This document shows, piece by piece, positions 1-9,723 of a stretch of 64,000 nucleotides of DNA (position 1 is its first letter; the number at the start of each line of letters is the position of its first letter). The notes under the pieces are model-generated. The model did no database searches, was not told the origin of the DNA, and saw only the letters and a program-made list of their open reading frames with translations. The stretch covers positions 1-64,000 of the forward strand of contig NZ_JAVIFX010000028.1 in the NCBI RefSeq assembly GCF_031157255.1. The letters are read 5' to 3'. The translations under genes were made by a program, and so were the position numbers. The stretch is from Bradyrhizobium sp. LHD-71 (GTDB taxonomy: Bacteria > Pseudomonadota > Alphaproteobacteria > Rhizobiales > Xanthobacteraceae).

Positions 1-1041
<1,041 letters not shown>

Positions 1042-1084
1042 GCAGTCCTCCTAAGCATTTGCTCGGGTTGAGATTTCAAGATTG

Positions 1085-1111
1085 TTAGCAATCGATGCCC
1101 GTGAGTGCTAG
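1085..1111. promoter_or_regulatory. CIRCE operator upstream of groESL
   Basis: The inverted repeat TTAGCAATC-N9-GAGTGCTAG closely matches the CIRCE consensus TTAGCACTC-N9-GAGTGCTAA; the arms agree with it at 8 and 8 of 9 positions. It lies 44 bases upstream of the groES start, the expected place for HrcA repression of a heat-shock chaperonin operon. Confidence 0.93.
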
Positions 1112-1125
1112 CACGGGCGAGCCTG

Positions 1126-1154
1126 AAATAGGACAGGAATTTTGCGGGGGCAAG
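1126..1154 (-). promoter_or_regulatory. Probable RpoH-type heat-shock promoter of groESL
   Basis: On the minus strand CTTGCC is followed after 16 bases by CCTATTT. This resembles the alphaproteobacterial sigma-32 pattern (CTTGAC-N16/17-CCTATAT). The -10-like box ends about 14 bases before the CIRCE element, so the operator would overlap the transcription start region. It is an inference from sequence similarity; the transcription start is not known. Confidence 0.5.
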
Positions 1155-1235
1155 GGCTTCTAGCAGAAAAATCAGCACCCGGAAGCACGGACTGCCAGAA
1201 TCTATTTCCTAGCGTTAACCGAGACCGCGCCCGTA

Positions 1236-1262
1236 TTAGCACGGTGCTACATCTGCTGCTAA
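1236..1262. promoter_or_regulatory. Degenerate second CIRCE-like palindrome
   Basis: TTAGCA and TGCTAA, the exact outer six bases of both CIRCE arms, are separated by 15 bases, which is precisely the spacing in true CIRCE (3+9+3). The inner three bases of each arm (cgg and tgc) do not match CTC and GAG. It lies about 125 bases further upstream of groES. The rest of the interval 1112-1417 shows no convincing gene. Confidence 0.4.
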
Positions 1263-1417
1263 CGCGTTGAATTTCAACAGCTTGTTAAACTTTTGGGCTT
1301 GAGATGGGTTGTCAGTTTGCGTCACATTTCTCTCATGTGAGCGCATCAGGACCGGGTGGCTCTTAGGGCACACCGACCAAGCCGCCCCTCGATGCGCTCC
1401 TGCAAAGGAGGTTTGGC

Positions 1418-1705
1418 ATGGGACTGCGGAGTGGGGGCGTTTCCGAGGACTTCCGGAAACAGATGCTGGGTTACGGGCTGACGACGGCGCAAATCCTCTA
1501 TCGCATGCCGGATCATCCCTCGCTGCTCCAGACCTACGTCTGGCAGAATTACGACATGTTTCCGAAATTTCCGGCGCTGAAGGATTTCCTGGCGTTCTGG
1601 CAGGAAAAGCTCGACGGTCCGCTCCATTCAGTCACTGTGGCGCATTCCAAGCTGATCAAGCCGACCGAGCTGCGCGCTGTGGACGGCGTGTTCCGGCTGC
1701 ATTGA
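1418..1705 (+). CDS. usg: Usg family protein
   Basis: Small protein of 95 residues that matches the alphaproteobacterial Usg family, named for position in some species rather than for function. Recognisable parts are the LTTAQILYRMPDHPSLLQ segment and the LDGPLHSVTVAHSKLIKP stretch, which are strongly conserved in the family. The start was chosen because AAAGGAGG lies seven bases before this ATG; an upstream in-frame extension does not look coding. The biochemical role is unknown. It is convergent with the TPR protein downstream, with only four bases between them. Confidence 0.85.
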   Translation: MGLRSGGVSEDFRKQMLGYGLTTAQILYRMPDHPSLLQTYVWQNYDMFPKFPALKDFLAFWQEKLDGPLHSVTVAHSKLIKPTELRAVDGVFRLH

Positions 1706-1709
1706 GCGA

Positions 1710-3839
1710 TCAGGCCCCGCGGTCGCAGTAGCGCTTCCACATCGCGCGGTATGCGGCATCCGCCCCGCGCGCATATGAGAAGGCGTTGCCGGCAGCCGAG
1801 GCGTTGATCCGTCCGGGCAAGTCGCGGCGCAATCTGTCGAGGTCGGCGATCCCGGCTGCACGGGTTGCCGCGATCTCGACATAGGCCTCCTCGCTGTCGG
1901 CGACCCAGTCCGGCAGGCCGAGTGCGGTGAGGATGGCGCCGGCGGCGCGGCTGGGCAGACTGCTTCCGAGCTTCGCCACCACTGGCACGCCCATCTGCAG
2001 GGCTTCCCATGTGCTGACGCCGCCATTCTGCGGGAACGGGTCGAGGCAGATATCGACGCGATTGAACGAAGCCAGATGCTCGCTTCGCAAAGTGGCTCCG
2101 AGCAGATCGACGCGTTCGGCCGGCAATCGGCAAGCGGCAAACCGCGCCAGCAGATTGCCGCGGACCAGCTGATCGTCAAGCGCAACATCCTTGATCAGGA
2201 GTCGTGAGCCCGGCACCCGCTCGAGAATCCTGGACCAGACGTCCACGGCCTCGTCCGAGATCTTGCTGATGCGGTTGAAGACGCCGAACGTGACGAAGCC
2301 GTTCGACATCGCCGGCGCCGGTGTCCGCGCAATCCCGTCGGGCAGAGGCGCCAGCGTCACGAAGCACGGCAGGTCGACGATGGTTTCCGCAAACAAATGC
2401 CGGACCGCGGACGGAATGGCGACGGGATCCGAGAACAGATAATCGATCGTCGGCAGCCCGGTGCCGGTGCCATGGCCCCAGCCGTGCACCTGAATCGGCG
2501 CCGGCTTGCGCGCAAACACGCCGAGGCGGTTTCCTCTGGTGTGGCCGGACAGATCGATCAGGATGTCGACGCCATCGGCGCGGATCTCGGCCGCGAGACG
2601 ATCGTCGGTCCATTGCGAAGCGTCACGCCAGCGATCGGCGATTTTCTTGAACTCGCTCGTCGTCGCATCCATTTTCGACGAACAGGCGTAGCACACGATC
2701 TCGAACTGCGTCCGGTCATGGTGCTCCAGCACCGGCTTGAAGATGAACGCGGCTGAATGCGCGTTGAAATCCGACGAGACATAACCAAGCACCAGACGGC
2801 GGTCCGGCTCGCGGCTGTTGTCGTGAGGCGCCGACGATTCGGAGGCGATCTTCGAACCGACACGCTCCCACCACACCTGCCGCGCTTGCTGATGCCGTTC
2901 GACGGTGGCGTCCTCCGCAAAGTCGAGCGTGAATATCTTGTTGGAGATCGCGCTCTGCAGGTCAGGCTGGATGTCGAGCGCCCTGTCGAAACTGGCGAGG
3001 GCCTCGTCGACCCGGCCAAGTCCGGCGAGGCAAAGGCCCTGTATCATGTGAGCTTGAATCGAACTGGGATCGATCGCGAGCGCCTGCTCGCAATCGTGCG
3101 ACGCCTGGGCAATTTGCTGTATCTGGAGCAGCACGCCGGCTCGTGCGAGCCAACCATTCGCGTCGTCGGGGGCCAGCGCGATCGCCCGATTGGCGTCCGC
3201 CAGGGCTTCGTCAAACCGCTGAAGTTCCCGCAAAGCGATGGCGCGGTTTGCGAGCGCCGCCGCATAATCGGGCTTGATCGACAGCGCGCGGTTCAGGCTT
3301 GCGATGGCCTCGTCATAGTTGCGCCGGCGGCAGAGCGCCCAGCCCCGGCCGTTATGGGCTTCGGCAAGATCCGGGTTGAGCGCAAGCGCCTTGTCGTAGC
3401 TGTGCAAAGCCTCCTCGTGAAGTTCAAGGGCCACGCTCGCATTACCGAGATTGGAGAAGGTTACGGCGTGGTTGGGCCGCAAGGCGAGGGCCTTTCGATA
3501 GCTCGCGCAGGCCGCGTCGTGACGCCGTAGTCCGTTGAGGGCGACGCCCAGGCTCATATGAGCATCGGCAGATCGCGGATCCACGGCAACCGCTCGGCTC
3601 AAAAGGATTTCGGCTTGCTGATAGTTCTTGGCATCGGACTCCAGAATGCCGAGCATGTGCAGTGCGATGAATTGGTTGGGCGCGAGCTGCAGGAGCTGCC
3701 GATAGGCGGTCTGAGCCTCGGGGAGAAGCCCCATCTTGTGCAGCTGCAACGCGTGCCCGAGCATTGGCAGGATCTCGGCTTTTTGCCGTTTCTCGAGCCG
3801 GGCCTTGTGAAATGCACGCTGACCGACGCTGTTGCCCAT
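1710..3839 (-). CDS. TPR protein with SPINDLY/OGT-type glycosyltransferase domain
   Basis: A 709-residue protein. Residues about 25-300 form roughly eight tetratricopeptide repeats (recurring pattern such as EALHSYDKALALNPDLAEAHN). Residues about 340-700 form a GT41-like catalytic region, beginning near LGYVSSDFNAHSAAF and ending with the donor-binding stretch around LDPFPQNGGVSTWEAL. In eukaryotes this family transfers GlcNAc or fucose to Ser/Thr of proteins; in bacteria most members have no assigned substrate. No signal peptide is seen, so it probably acts in the cytoplasm. The ATG has a GGGGGAAT ribosome site. It is isolated from flagellar or adhesin genes, which are its commonest known targets in bacteria. 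Confidence 0.88.
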   Translation of the reverse strand: MGNSVGQRAFHKARLEKRQKAEILPMLGHALQLHKMGLLPEAQTAYRQLLQLAPNQFIALHMLGILESDAKNYQQAEILLSRAVAVDPRSADAHMSLGVALNGLRRHDAACASYRKALALRPNHAVTFSNLGNASVALELHEEALHSYDKALALNPDLAEAHNGRGWALCRRRNYDEAIASLNRALSIKPDYAAALANRAIALRELQRFDEALADANRAIALAPDDANGWLARAGVLLQIQQIAQASHDCEQALAIDPSSIQAHMIQGLCLAGLGRVDEALASFDRALDIQPDLQSAISNKIFTLDFAEDATVERHQQARQVWWERVGSKIASESSAPHDNSREPDRRLVLGYVSSDFNAHSAAFIFKPVLEHHDRTQFEIVCYACSSKMDATTSEFKKIADRWRDASQWTDDRLAAEIRADGVDILIDLSGHTRGNRLGVFARKPAPIQVHGWGHGTGTGLPTIDYLFSDPVAIPSAVRHLFAETIVDLPCFVTLAPLPDGIARTPAPAMSNGFVTFGVFNRISKISDEAVDVWSRILERVPGSRLLIKDVALDDQLVRGNLLARFAACRLPAERVDLLGATLRSEHLASFNRVDICLDPFPQNGGVSTWEALQMGVPVVAKLGSSLPSRAAGAILTALGLPDWVADSEEAYVEIAATRAAGIADLDRLRRDLPGRINASAAGNAFSYARGADAAYRAMWKRYCDRGA

Positions 3840-4059
3840 GAATCAATTCCCCCAGAATCTCGCGGCAAGACTAGTTCAGCGTGACAACCAGGACGAGACG
3901 ACGGCCGTTCGCCACGACAGCTTCGGACAAGCTTCGGCCGACCGGATCGTCAGGGGGTTACAAACTCGTCCGCGACAATTGCTGCTTCCTCCAAGACTGG
4001 ATAGTCTGTCTTCGGGATGGACCCATCCGGTGGACGCGGCTCAAACAGGGAGGCAGACA

Positions 4060-4587
4060 ATGGCCAGGCAAAAGGCATCAAGACCCGCAACGAAGACCGC
4101 ACTGAAGAAGCGGAGCGGCGTCAAGACCGCGGCGCGATCCCCGGCGCGCAAGGCCGTGAAGGCGAAGGCGGGCGCGGCCGCACCGAAGAAGCTCGCGCGT
4201 CCCAAGCAACGCATCGCGATCAGCCATCACCGCGAGGAAGATTTCAAGGCCGACGGCCTGCGCGCCTACGCCAAGTACCGCGACCTCGGCATTGCCGAAG
4301 CGAGCCACGGCCTCGCGCAAGCTCACGTCATCCGCCTGCAAGGTCCCTGCGATCCGGCCGCAGTGTCGAAGCTGCACTTCCACGACGTCGAATTCCAGAT
4401 GGTCTATGTGCTCAAGGGCTGGGTGAAGACCTATATGGAGGGGCAGGGCGAGACCTTGATGAAGGAAGGCAGCGCCTGGACCCAGCCGCCGAAGATCAAG
4501 CACATGATTTTGGACTATTCGGACGACGTCGAACTGCTGGAAGTCATCCTGCCGGCGGAGTTCAAGACCGTGGAGCTGAAGGCGTAG
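4060..4587 (+). CDS. Cupin-domain protein with basic N-terminal tail
   Basis: 175 residues. The first 50 are rich in Lys, Ala and Arg (histone H1-like, low complexity). The remainder is a single cupin beta-barrel with the metal-binding pattern LHFHDVEFQMVYVLKG and the second motif near TQPPKIKHMILDYSDD. The ATG was preferred over a longer upstream reading because GGGAGG lies directly before it and the extra N-terminal residues look non-coding. Substrate and metal are unknown; small cupins of this type are often isomerases, dioxygenases or sensor proteins. The basic tail could bind nucleic acid or acidic polymers, which is only an inference. Confidence 0.7.
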   Translation: MARQKASRPATKTALKKRSGVKTAARSPARKAVKAKAGAAAPKKLARPKQRIAISHHREEDFKADGLRAYAKYRDLGIAEASHGLAQAHVIRLQGPCDPAAVSKLHFHDVEFQMVYVLKGWVKTYMEGQGETLMKEGSAWTQPPKIKHMILDYSDDVELLEVILPAEFKTVELKA

Positions 4588-4614
4588 GTGACGACGCCAC
4601 GCCGGTCTCTCTGT

Positions 4615-4697
4615 CGTCATGCCCGGGCTTGTCCCGGGCATGGACGTCTTGGCCGCAGAGAAAGAACGTGGATGACGGGACAAGCCCGGGCATGACG
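4615..4697. repeat. Intergenic palindromic element
   Basis: Perfect 22-base inverted arms at 4615-4636 and 4676-4697, built around the core GCCCGGGC, flank about 39 bases. The type is common between genes of Bradyrhizobium-like genomes. It lies between two convergent genes and could also serve as a bidirectional transcription barrier. Confidence 0.85.
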
Positions 4698-4706
4698 GCG
4701 CAGGAC

Positions 4707-5957
4707 CTACGCCAACACCCCCACCACCGCGCCCATCAGACACGTTGTCAGCGTCCCCGACACGATCGACTTCAGCCCGAGCGCGTTGATCTCCTCGCGC
4801 CGCTGCGGCGCCATCACGCCGAGGCCGCCGATCATGATGCCGAGGCTGGCGAAATTGGCGAAGCCGCACATCGCATAGAGCATGATCAGGCGCGAGCGCG
4901 GATCGAGCGCCTCGGGCGGCAGCTTGGAGAAGTCGACATAGGCGATCAGCTCGTTGAGCACGGTCTTGGTGCCCATCAGGCTGCCGGCCGTCACCGCCTG
5001 ATCCCACGGCAATCCCATCAGCCAGCACACGGGCGCCATCGCGAGGCCAAGCAGGCGCTGCAACGAGATCGCGGCGCCGCCCATGTTCGGCAGCAAGCCG
5101 AGCACGGCGTTGACGAGATAGACCAGCGCCACCAGCACCAGCAGCATCGCGACGATGTTGATCAGGAGCTCGATCCCCGCGCTCGTGCCCTTCACGATCG
5201 CATCCATCGTGCCGGAGAGCTCCATCTCGGGATCCTCCAGCGAACCGCCGGTGCGCTTGTCTGAGGTCTCCGGCACCATGATCAGGCTAACCAGGATCGC
5301 AGCCGGCGCGCCCAGCACCGAGGCGATGACGAAATGCGCGGCTGCGTCGGGGATGAGGGGGGCAAGGAACGTCGCATAGAGCACCAGCACGGTGCCCGCG
5401 ATGCCGGCCATGCCGCCGGTCATCACCAGGAAGAGCTCGCTGCGGGTCATCTGCGCAAGATACGGCCGCACGAACAGCGGCGCCTCGACCATGCCGAGGA
5501 AGATGTTGGCGGCGGTCGACAACCCCACCGCGCCGCCGACGCCCAGCGTGCGCTCGAGCAGCCAGGCCATGCCGCGCACGATCGGCGGCAGCACGCGCCA
5601 GTAGAACAGTAGCGTCGTCAGCACGCTCATCACCAGCACGATCGGCAGCGCCTGGAACGCCAGGATGAAATCGGCACCCGGCACTTTCAGATCGAACGGC
5701 AGGGTGCCGCCGCCGACGTAGCCGAACACGAACGAGGAGCCGGCGCGCGAGGCTGCGGAGATCGCTCCGACCGCCTCGTTGATGGCGCCGAAGGCGCGCG
5801 CGACGATCGGCAGCTTCAGGAGCACGACCGCTGTGACGAAGGTCGCGACGAGGCCGATCGCCGCCTGCCGCAGTGAGACGGCACGGCGGTTCTCCGCGAG
5901 CGCGAAGGCGACCAGCAGCAATGCGAAAATGCCGAGTGCCGATTGCAGGCGCAGCAT
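4707..5957 (-). CDS. Concentrative nucleoside transporter, CNT/NupC family
   Basis: Proton- or sodium-coupled importer of nucleosides in the inner membrane. It has 416 residues and about ten hydrophobic segments, the usual size for bacterial NupC. Family signatures are GSSFVFGYVGGG, the helix-hairpin and core region around STAANIFLGMVEAPLFVRPYL (the E in MVEAP contributes to nucleoside binding) and the C-terminal ALCGFANFASLGIMIGGLG-like stretch. The ATG begins a typical amphipathic first helix. It stands alone, divergent from the MFS gene to its right. Confidence 0.93.
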   Translation of the reverse strand: MLRLQSALGIFALLLVAFALAENRRAVSLRQAAIGLVATFVTAVVLLKLPIVARAFGAINEAVGAISAASRAGSSFVFGYVGGGTLPFDLKVPGADFILAFQALPIVLVMSVLTTLLFYWRVLPPIVRGMAWLLERTLGVGGAVGLSTAANIFLGMVEAPLFVRPYLAQMTRSELFLVMTGGMAGIAGTVLVLYATFLAPLIPDAAAHFVIASVLGAPAAILVSLIMVPETSDKRTGGSLEDPEMELSGTMDAIVKGTSAGIELLINIVAMLLVLVALVYLVNAVLGLLPNMGGAAISLQRLLGLAMAPVCWLMGLPWDQAVTAGSLMGTKTVLNELIAYVDFSKLPPEALDPRSRLIMLYAMCGFANFASLGIMIGGLGVMAPQRREEINALGLKSIVSGTLTTCLMGAVVGVLA

Positions 5958-6102
5958 GATGTCCCCAAAACCCCCAATGATTATGGCCGCGCCTGCGATG
6001 CAAAGGCAATGCCGGGCAATGCGGGAGACGTCCCGCTGTTGACAAGCCGTTCAGCCTCAGTCACGCGGGGGCACGAGAAGATCAGGGGGCGGTCGTCCAA
6101 GG

Positions 6103-7368
6103 GTGACCCAGAAGACGATCCAAGAGGCGATGCCAGAGCAGCCAATATCGGGACATCCGCCGGTCAGCGCCCGCGCGCTGCTCTCCCACCGGGCCTTCCT
6201 GTTCTTCCTCCTCTCGCGCAGCCTGTCGCGCTTCTCCAGCCAGATCGCGGCGGTCGCTATCGGCTGGCAGATCTACGATCTCACCGGCTCCGCCTTCGAC
6301 CTCGGCATGGTCGGTCTCGTCCAGTTCCTCCCCACCGCGTTCCTGGTGTTCGTCGCCGGCCATGCCGCCGACCGTTACGAGCGCAAGCGCGTCGTCCAGC
6401 TGTGCCAGCTCGCGGAAGCCGCGACCGCGCTCTATCTCGCACTCATCACCTATCTCGGCGCGGCCAGCGAGGTGCAGATCTTCATCGCGACCTTCGTGCT
6501 CGGCATCGCCGGCGCCTTCGAGAGCCGGACCACGGCGGCGCTGCTGCCGCTGATCGCGCCGGAGGGCTCGCTCCAGCGCGCCACCGCGGTCTCCAGCGGC
6601 GCGGCGCAGGTCGCAACCATCACAGGTCCGGCACTCGGCGGCTTCGCCTATGCAGTGGCGCCGCCTCTTGCCTATGCGGTCATGGTCTTGTTCTGGATTC
6701 TCGGGATGATCCTGACCGGCTTCATCCATCCGCGCCCACAGGCGATCGCGAAGGAGGGAACGAGCTCGGACAATATCTTCGCGGGCGTCCGCTTCATCCG
6801 CAGCAATCCTGCGATCCTCGGCACCATCTCGCTCGATCTGTTCGCGGTGCTGTTCGGCGGCGTCACCGCGCTGTTGCCGATCTATGCCCGCGATATCCTC
6901 CAGACCGGCCCGGTCGGGCTCGGCGTCTTGCGTGCAGCGCCCGCGGTCGGCGCGCTCCTGATGACCATGGTGCTGGCGCGCCACGCCATCTCGCGGCACG
7001 TGGGCTTGCGCATGTTCCAGGCCGTGATCGTGTTCGGTCTCGCCACGATCGTGTTCGCCCTGTCGTCCTGGATGTGGCTGTCGGTGCTCGCGCTCGCAAT
7101 TCTCGGCGCGGCCGACACGATCAGCGTCGTGATCCGCTTCTCGCTGGTGCAGCTCTCGACGCCGGACGAGATGCGCGGCCGGGTCGGCGCGGTGAACTTC
7201 CTGTTCATCAATGCCTCGAACCAGCTCGGTCAGTTCGAGAGTGGGGTGGCAGCCGCGCTGCTCGGCGCCATGCCGGCCGCCGTGCTCGGCGGCGTTGCCA
7301 CCGTCGCCGTGGCGCTGCTCTGGATGAAGCTGTTTCCGAGCCTGCGCAAGGTGCAGACGCTGGAGTAG
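6103..7368 (+). CDS. MFS transporter of the EntS/MFS_3 type
   Basis: 421-residue major facilitator with twelve predicted membrane helices. The N-terminal half carries FLLSRSLSRFSSQIAAVAIGWQIYDLTGS and the loop motif GHAADRYERKRV, which corresponds to the MFS motif A. Resemblance is to exporters such as enterobactin exporter EntS, though many members have other substrates. The start is uncertain: GTG at 6103, or ATG at 6130 giving 412 residues; neither has a strong ribosome site. The substrate is unknown and no siderophore genes lie nearby. Confidence 0.85.
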   Translation: MTQKTIQEAMPEQPISGHPPVSARALLSHRAFLFFLLSRSLSRFSSQIAAVAIGWQIYDLTGSAFDLGMVGLVQFLPTAFLVFVAGHAADRYERKRVVQLCQLAEAATALYLALITYLGAASEVQIFIATFVLGIAGAFESRTTAALLPLIAPEGSLQRATAVSSGAAQVATITGPALGGFAYAVAPPLAYAVMVLFWILGMILTGFIHPRPQAIAKEGTSSDNIFAGVRFIRSNPAILGTISLDLFAVLFGGVTALLPIYARDILQTGPVGLGVLRAAPAVGALLMTMVLARHAISRHVGLRMFQAVIVFGLATIVFALSSWMWLSVLALAILGAADTISVVIRFSLVQLSTPDEMRGRVGAVNFLFINASNQLGQFESGVAAALLGAMPAAVLGGVATVAVALLWMKLFPSLRKVQTLE

Positions 7369-7380
7369 GGGGAAGGTCTC

Positions 7381-7513
7381 GTGTCCCGGACGCGGGCCGC
7401 GCGCAAGCGGTGCGCCGCCGAGCCGGGACCCATGTGACCGCGAGCGACGTCGGCGAGAGATGGGCCCCGGCTCAGCAGCGCGTCATTTCATGCCGCGCTG
7501 CGTCCGGGCACAG
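7381..7513. repeat. Intergenic palindromic element
   Basis: Outer arms read GTGTCCCGGACGCGG and, at the right end, the approximate complement GCTGCGTCCGGGCACAG; an inner pair of CCGGGACCCAT and ATGGGCCCCGG-like blocks lies between. It fills the whole gap between two convergent genes. Confidence 0.7.
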
Positions 7514-7519
7514 GACCGG

Positions 7520-8278
7520 CTAGCCCCGCCCCACGAACGGCATCTTGGTCGCCATCACCGTCATGGTCAGCACGTTGGCATCGAGCGGCAGGCCGGCCAT
7601 GTAGGCGACGGCATCGCCGACCGCCTTGGCGTCCATGCGCGGCTCGTGCTTGGTGGTGCCGTCGGGCTGCAGCACGCCGGGGCCGTTGACCATGCGGTCC
7701 GTCATCGGCGTTGCGGCATTGCCGATGTCGACCTGGCCGACCGCGATGTCATACATGCGTCCGTCGAGATTCGAGGCCTTGGTGAGGCCCGTGATGGCGT
7801 GCTTGGTCGAGGTGTAGGCCGCCGAGAACGGCCGCGGCGCATGCGCCGAGATCGAGCCGTTGTTGATGATGCGGCCGCCGCGCGGGGTCTGGTCCTTCAT
7901 GATGCGGAAGGCGTGCTGGGTGCACAGGAACGGGCCGGTGAGGTTGGTGTTCACCACCGCCTGCCACTGCTCCAGGCTGAGATCCTCGAAGTTCACGGCG
8001 GGTGCGCCCATGCCGGCATTGTTGAATAGCACGTCGAGCCGGCCGTAGGTCGCCTTCACCTTGTCGAACAGCGCGGCGATGGAATCCGGCTTGGTCATAT
8101 CGGCGGTGACGCAGAGGCTCTTGCCCGCGGGGCCGAGCTTCGCGGTTTCCTCCAACATGTCGAGCCGGCGGCCTGTGAGCACCACGGTGAAGCCGGTGTT
8201 CATCAGCGCCAGGGACGCGGCACGTCCGACACCAGTGCCGGCGCCCGTCACCAATGCAATCTTCTTTGCTTCACTCAT
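7520..8278 (-). CDS. SDR family NAD(P)-dependent oxidoreductase
   Basis: Classical short-chain dehydrogenase, 252 residues. The cofactor motif is [10 protein letters not shown] near residue 11, the NNAG motif ([10 protein letters not shown]) is at about 88, and the catalytic Ser and YxxxK appear as [23 protein letters not shown]. The GRR following the second strand suggests NADP(H) preference. The ribosome site GGCAGGAAA precedes the ATG. It is followed after 24 bases by the Anbu gene on the opposite reading side of the same strand order, but nothing ties its substrate to that locus. Substrate unknown. Confidence 0.9.
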   Translation of the reverse strand: MSEAKKIALVTGAGTGVGRAASLALMNTGFTVVLTGRRLDMLEETAKLGPAGKSLCVTADMTKPDSIAALFDKVKATYGRLDVLFNNAGMGAPAVNFEDLSLEQWQAVVNTNLTGPFLCTQHAFRIMKDQTPRGGRIINNGSISAHAPRPFSAAYTSTKHAITGLTKASNLDGRMYDIAVGQVDIGNAATPMTDRMVNGPGVLQPDGTTKHEPRMDAKAVGDAVAYMAGLPLDANVLTMTVMATKMPFVGRG

Positions 8279-8302
8279 CGTTTCCTGCCTTTTCTGACGG
8301 TG

Positions 8303-9061
8303 TCAGGTTTTGGGTTCTTTGTCGTTCTTGTAGGGCGGCCGCGGAATGTTCTGATGCGCGGCACGCAGCGCCGCCGACCAGCGCGAGCGCAGATCGTGGT
8401 AATAGGGCTCGCCTGCCTCGATGCGGTGGTTGAGATCGGCTTCGCAGGCATCGGAACGCACCACCAGCACGTCGATCGGCAGGCCGACGCCGAGATTGGA
8501 GCGCATGGTCGAATCCATCGAGATCAGGCCGGTCTTCAGCGCCTCATAGAGCTCGACGTCATAGTGCATGGCGCGGTCGAGCACCGGCTTGCCGTATTTG
8601 TGCTCGCCGATCTGCAGATACGGCGTGTCGGTGGTGCACTCGATGAAATTGCCGGCGGTGTAGACCATGAACAGGCGCATCCGCGAGCCCTTGATCTGGC
8701 CGCCGAACAGGAAGGAGACGTCGAAGGAGACGTCCTCGGATTTCAGCGCCGGCCCTTCGGTCGCGTGCACCGCCCGGATCGCCCGGCCGATGCGCTGGGC
8801 GGCCTGGAACATGGTCGGCGCGTTCATCAGCGTCTCGAGTTCGCCTGTGTTGGGATCCTCTAGGCCCTCGGTCAGCGTCGACAGCACCGACTGGCTGATG
8901 GCGAGGTTGCCGGCACTGGCGATCGCCATGATCCGCTCGCCCGGCTTGGAGAAGATGTGCAGCTTGCGGAAGGTCGAGACGTTGTCGAGGCCGGCATTGG
9001 TGCGGGTATCGGCGATCATCACCAGACCGTCCCGAACCAGGATTCCGCAGCAATAGGTCAT
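8303..9061 (-). CDS. Anbu, ancestral-type proteasome-like peptidase
   Basis: 252-residue N-terminal-nucleophile hydrolase of the Anbu/BPH group, relatives of the proteasome beta subunit. The start at 9061 gives M-TYCCGILVRDGLVMIADTRTNAG; removal of Met exposes Thr as the catalytic residue, as the family requires. The adjacent TFRKLHIFSKPGERI and SAGNLAISQSV stretches are typical of Anbu. Longer upstream starts would bury the Thr and run into a palindromic repeat, so they were rejected. Nearby genes encode a transglutaminase, an alpha-E protein and a circularly permuted ATP-grasp enzyme, the combination described for Anbu loci, suggesting peptide-tag synthesis and removal. The physiological substrate is not known. 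Confidence 0.93.
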   Translation of the reverse strand: MTYCCGILVRDGLVMIADTRTNAGLDNVSTFRKLHIFSKPGERIMAIASAGNLAISQSVLSTLTEGLEDPNTGELETLMNAPTMFQAAQRIGRAIRAVHATEGPALKSEDVSFDVSFLFGGQIKGSRMRLFMVYTAGNFIECTTDTPYLQIGEHKYGKPVLDRAMHYDVELYEALKTGLISMDSTMRSNLGVGLPIDVLVVRSDACEADLNHRIEAGEPYYHDLRSRWSAALRAAHQNIPRPPYKNDKEPKT

Positions 9062-9133
9062 TTCCAGTCCCCGAACGCGTTTGCGCGGAATTACTAGCCA
9101 ATTTCGCCGGCCGGTCCAACCCCCGATTCCGCT

Positions 9134-9238
9134 TGTCATTCCGGGGCGCGACGAAGTCGCGAACCCGGAATCCATTCATCTACGCACCTTGCCGCCCGAT
9201 GGATTCCGGGTTCGTGCTGCGCGCGCCCCGGAATGACA
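9134..9238. repeat. Intergenic palindromic element
   Basis: Arms TGTCATTCCGGGGCGCG and GCGCGCCCCGGAATGACA enclose a second inverted pair, AACCCGGAATCCAT and ATGGATTCCGGGTT. The same family recurs at 10587-10666, 24284-24392 and 26072-26174. Confidence 0.9.
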
Positions 9239-9239
9239 G

Positions 9240-9656
9240 TCAACTCTGTCTGTCCGCCGCATCAACCAGAAACGCCTCATCCACCGGCACGCCGAGCGCC
9301 GTGACCAGCCGGTTCGTCTCGGCGGCCATGCCGACAATGGCGAGTAGCTCGCCATATTCGGCCTCGGTCATGCCCTTGGCCCGCGCGGCGGCGGTGTGCG
9401 AATGGATGCAGTAGCTGCAGCCATGCGCGATCGAGACCGCGACATAGAGCATCTCCTTGACCTTGGGATCGAGCGCGCCGGGAGCCATCACCTCCTTGAT
9501 GCTCTCCCAGGTTCGCCGCAGCGTCTTCGGATCATGCGCCAGCGCGCGCCAGAAATTGTTGACGAAATCCGACTTTCGCACCTTGCGGATGTCGTCGAAA
9601 ACGGCGCGCGCTTCGGTGGAGAGCTCATCGTCCGAAAGCAGCTTGACGGTTGCCAT
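9240..9656 (-). CDS. Carboxymuconolactone decarboxylase/AhpD-like protein
   Basis: 138-residue all-helical protein of the CMD/AhpD family. The redox-type motif CSYCIHSHT (CxxC followed by His) is intact, which favours an AhpD-like peroxidase or disulfide reductase activity over a decarboxylase. The start MATVKLL at 9656 has GAGGA in front; a longer reading starts upstream without support. It lies between the Anbu gene and the transglutaminase gene on the same strand, so it may belong to the Anbu transcript, although palindromic elements interrupt the cluster on one side. Confidence 0.85.
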   Translation of the reverse strand: MATVKLLSDDELSTEARAVFDDIRKVRKSDFVNNFWRALAHDPKTLRRTWESIKEVMAPGALDPKVKEMLYVAVSIAHGCSYCIHSHTAAARAKGMTEAEYGELLAIVGMAAETNRLVTALGVPVDEAFLVDAADRQS

Positions 9657-9723
9657 GGGGTCCTCGTGGGGCAGATCTGATCCCCGCGAGTGTAACACAG
9701 CGCGTGCGATCGGACGGCTGCGC

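Noticed and set aside
5943..7523. 526-residue plus-strand frame overlapping the MFS transporter
   Set aside because: It is a shifted reading of the MFS gene, full of Arg, with no domain and no ribosome site.
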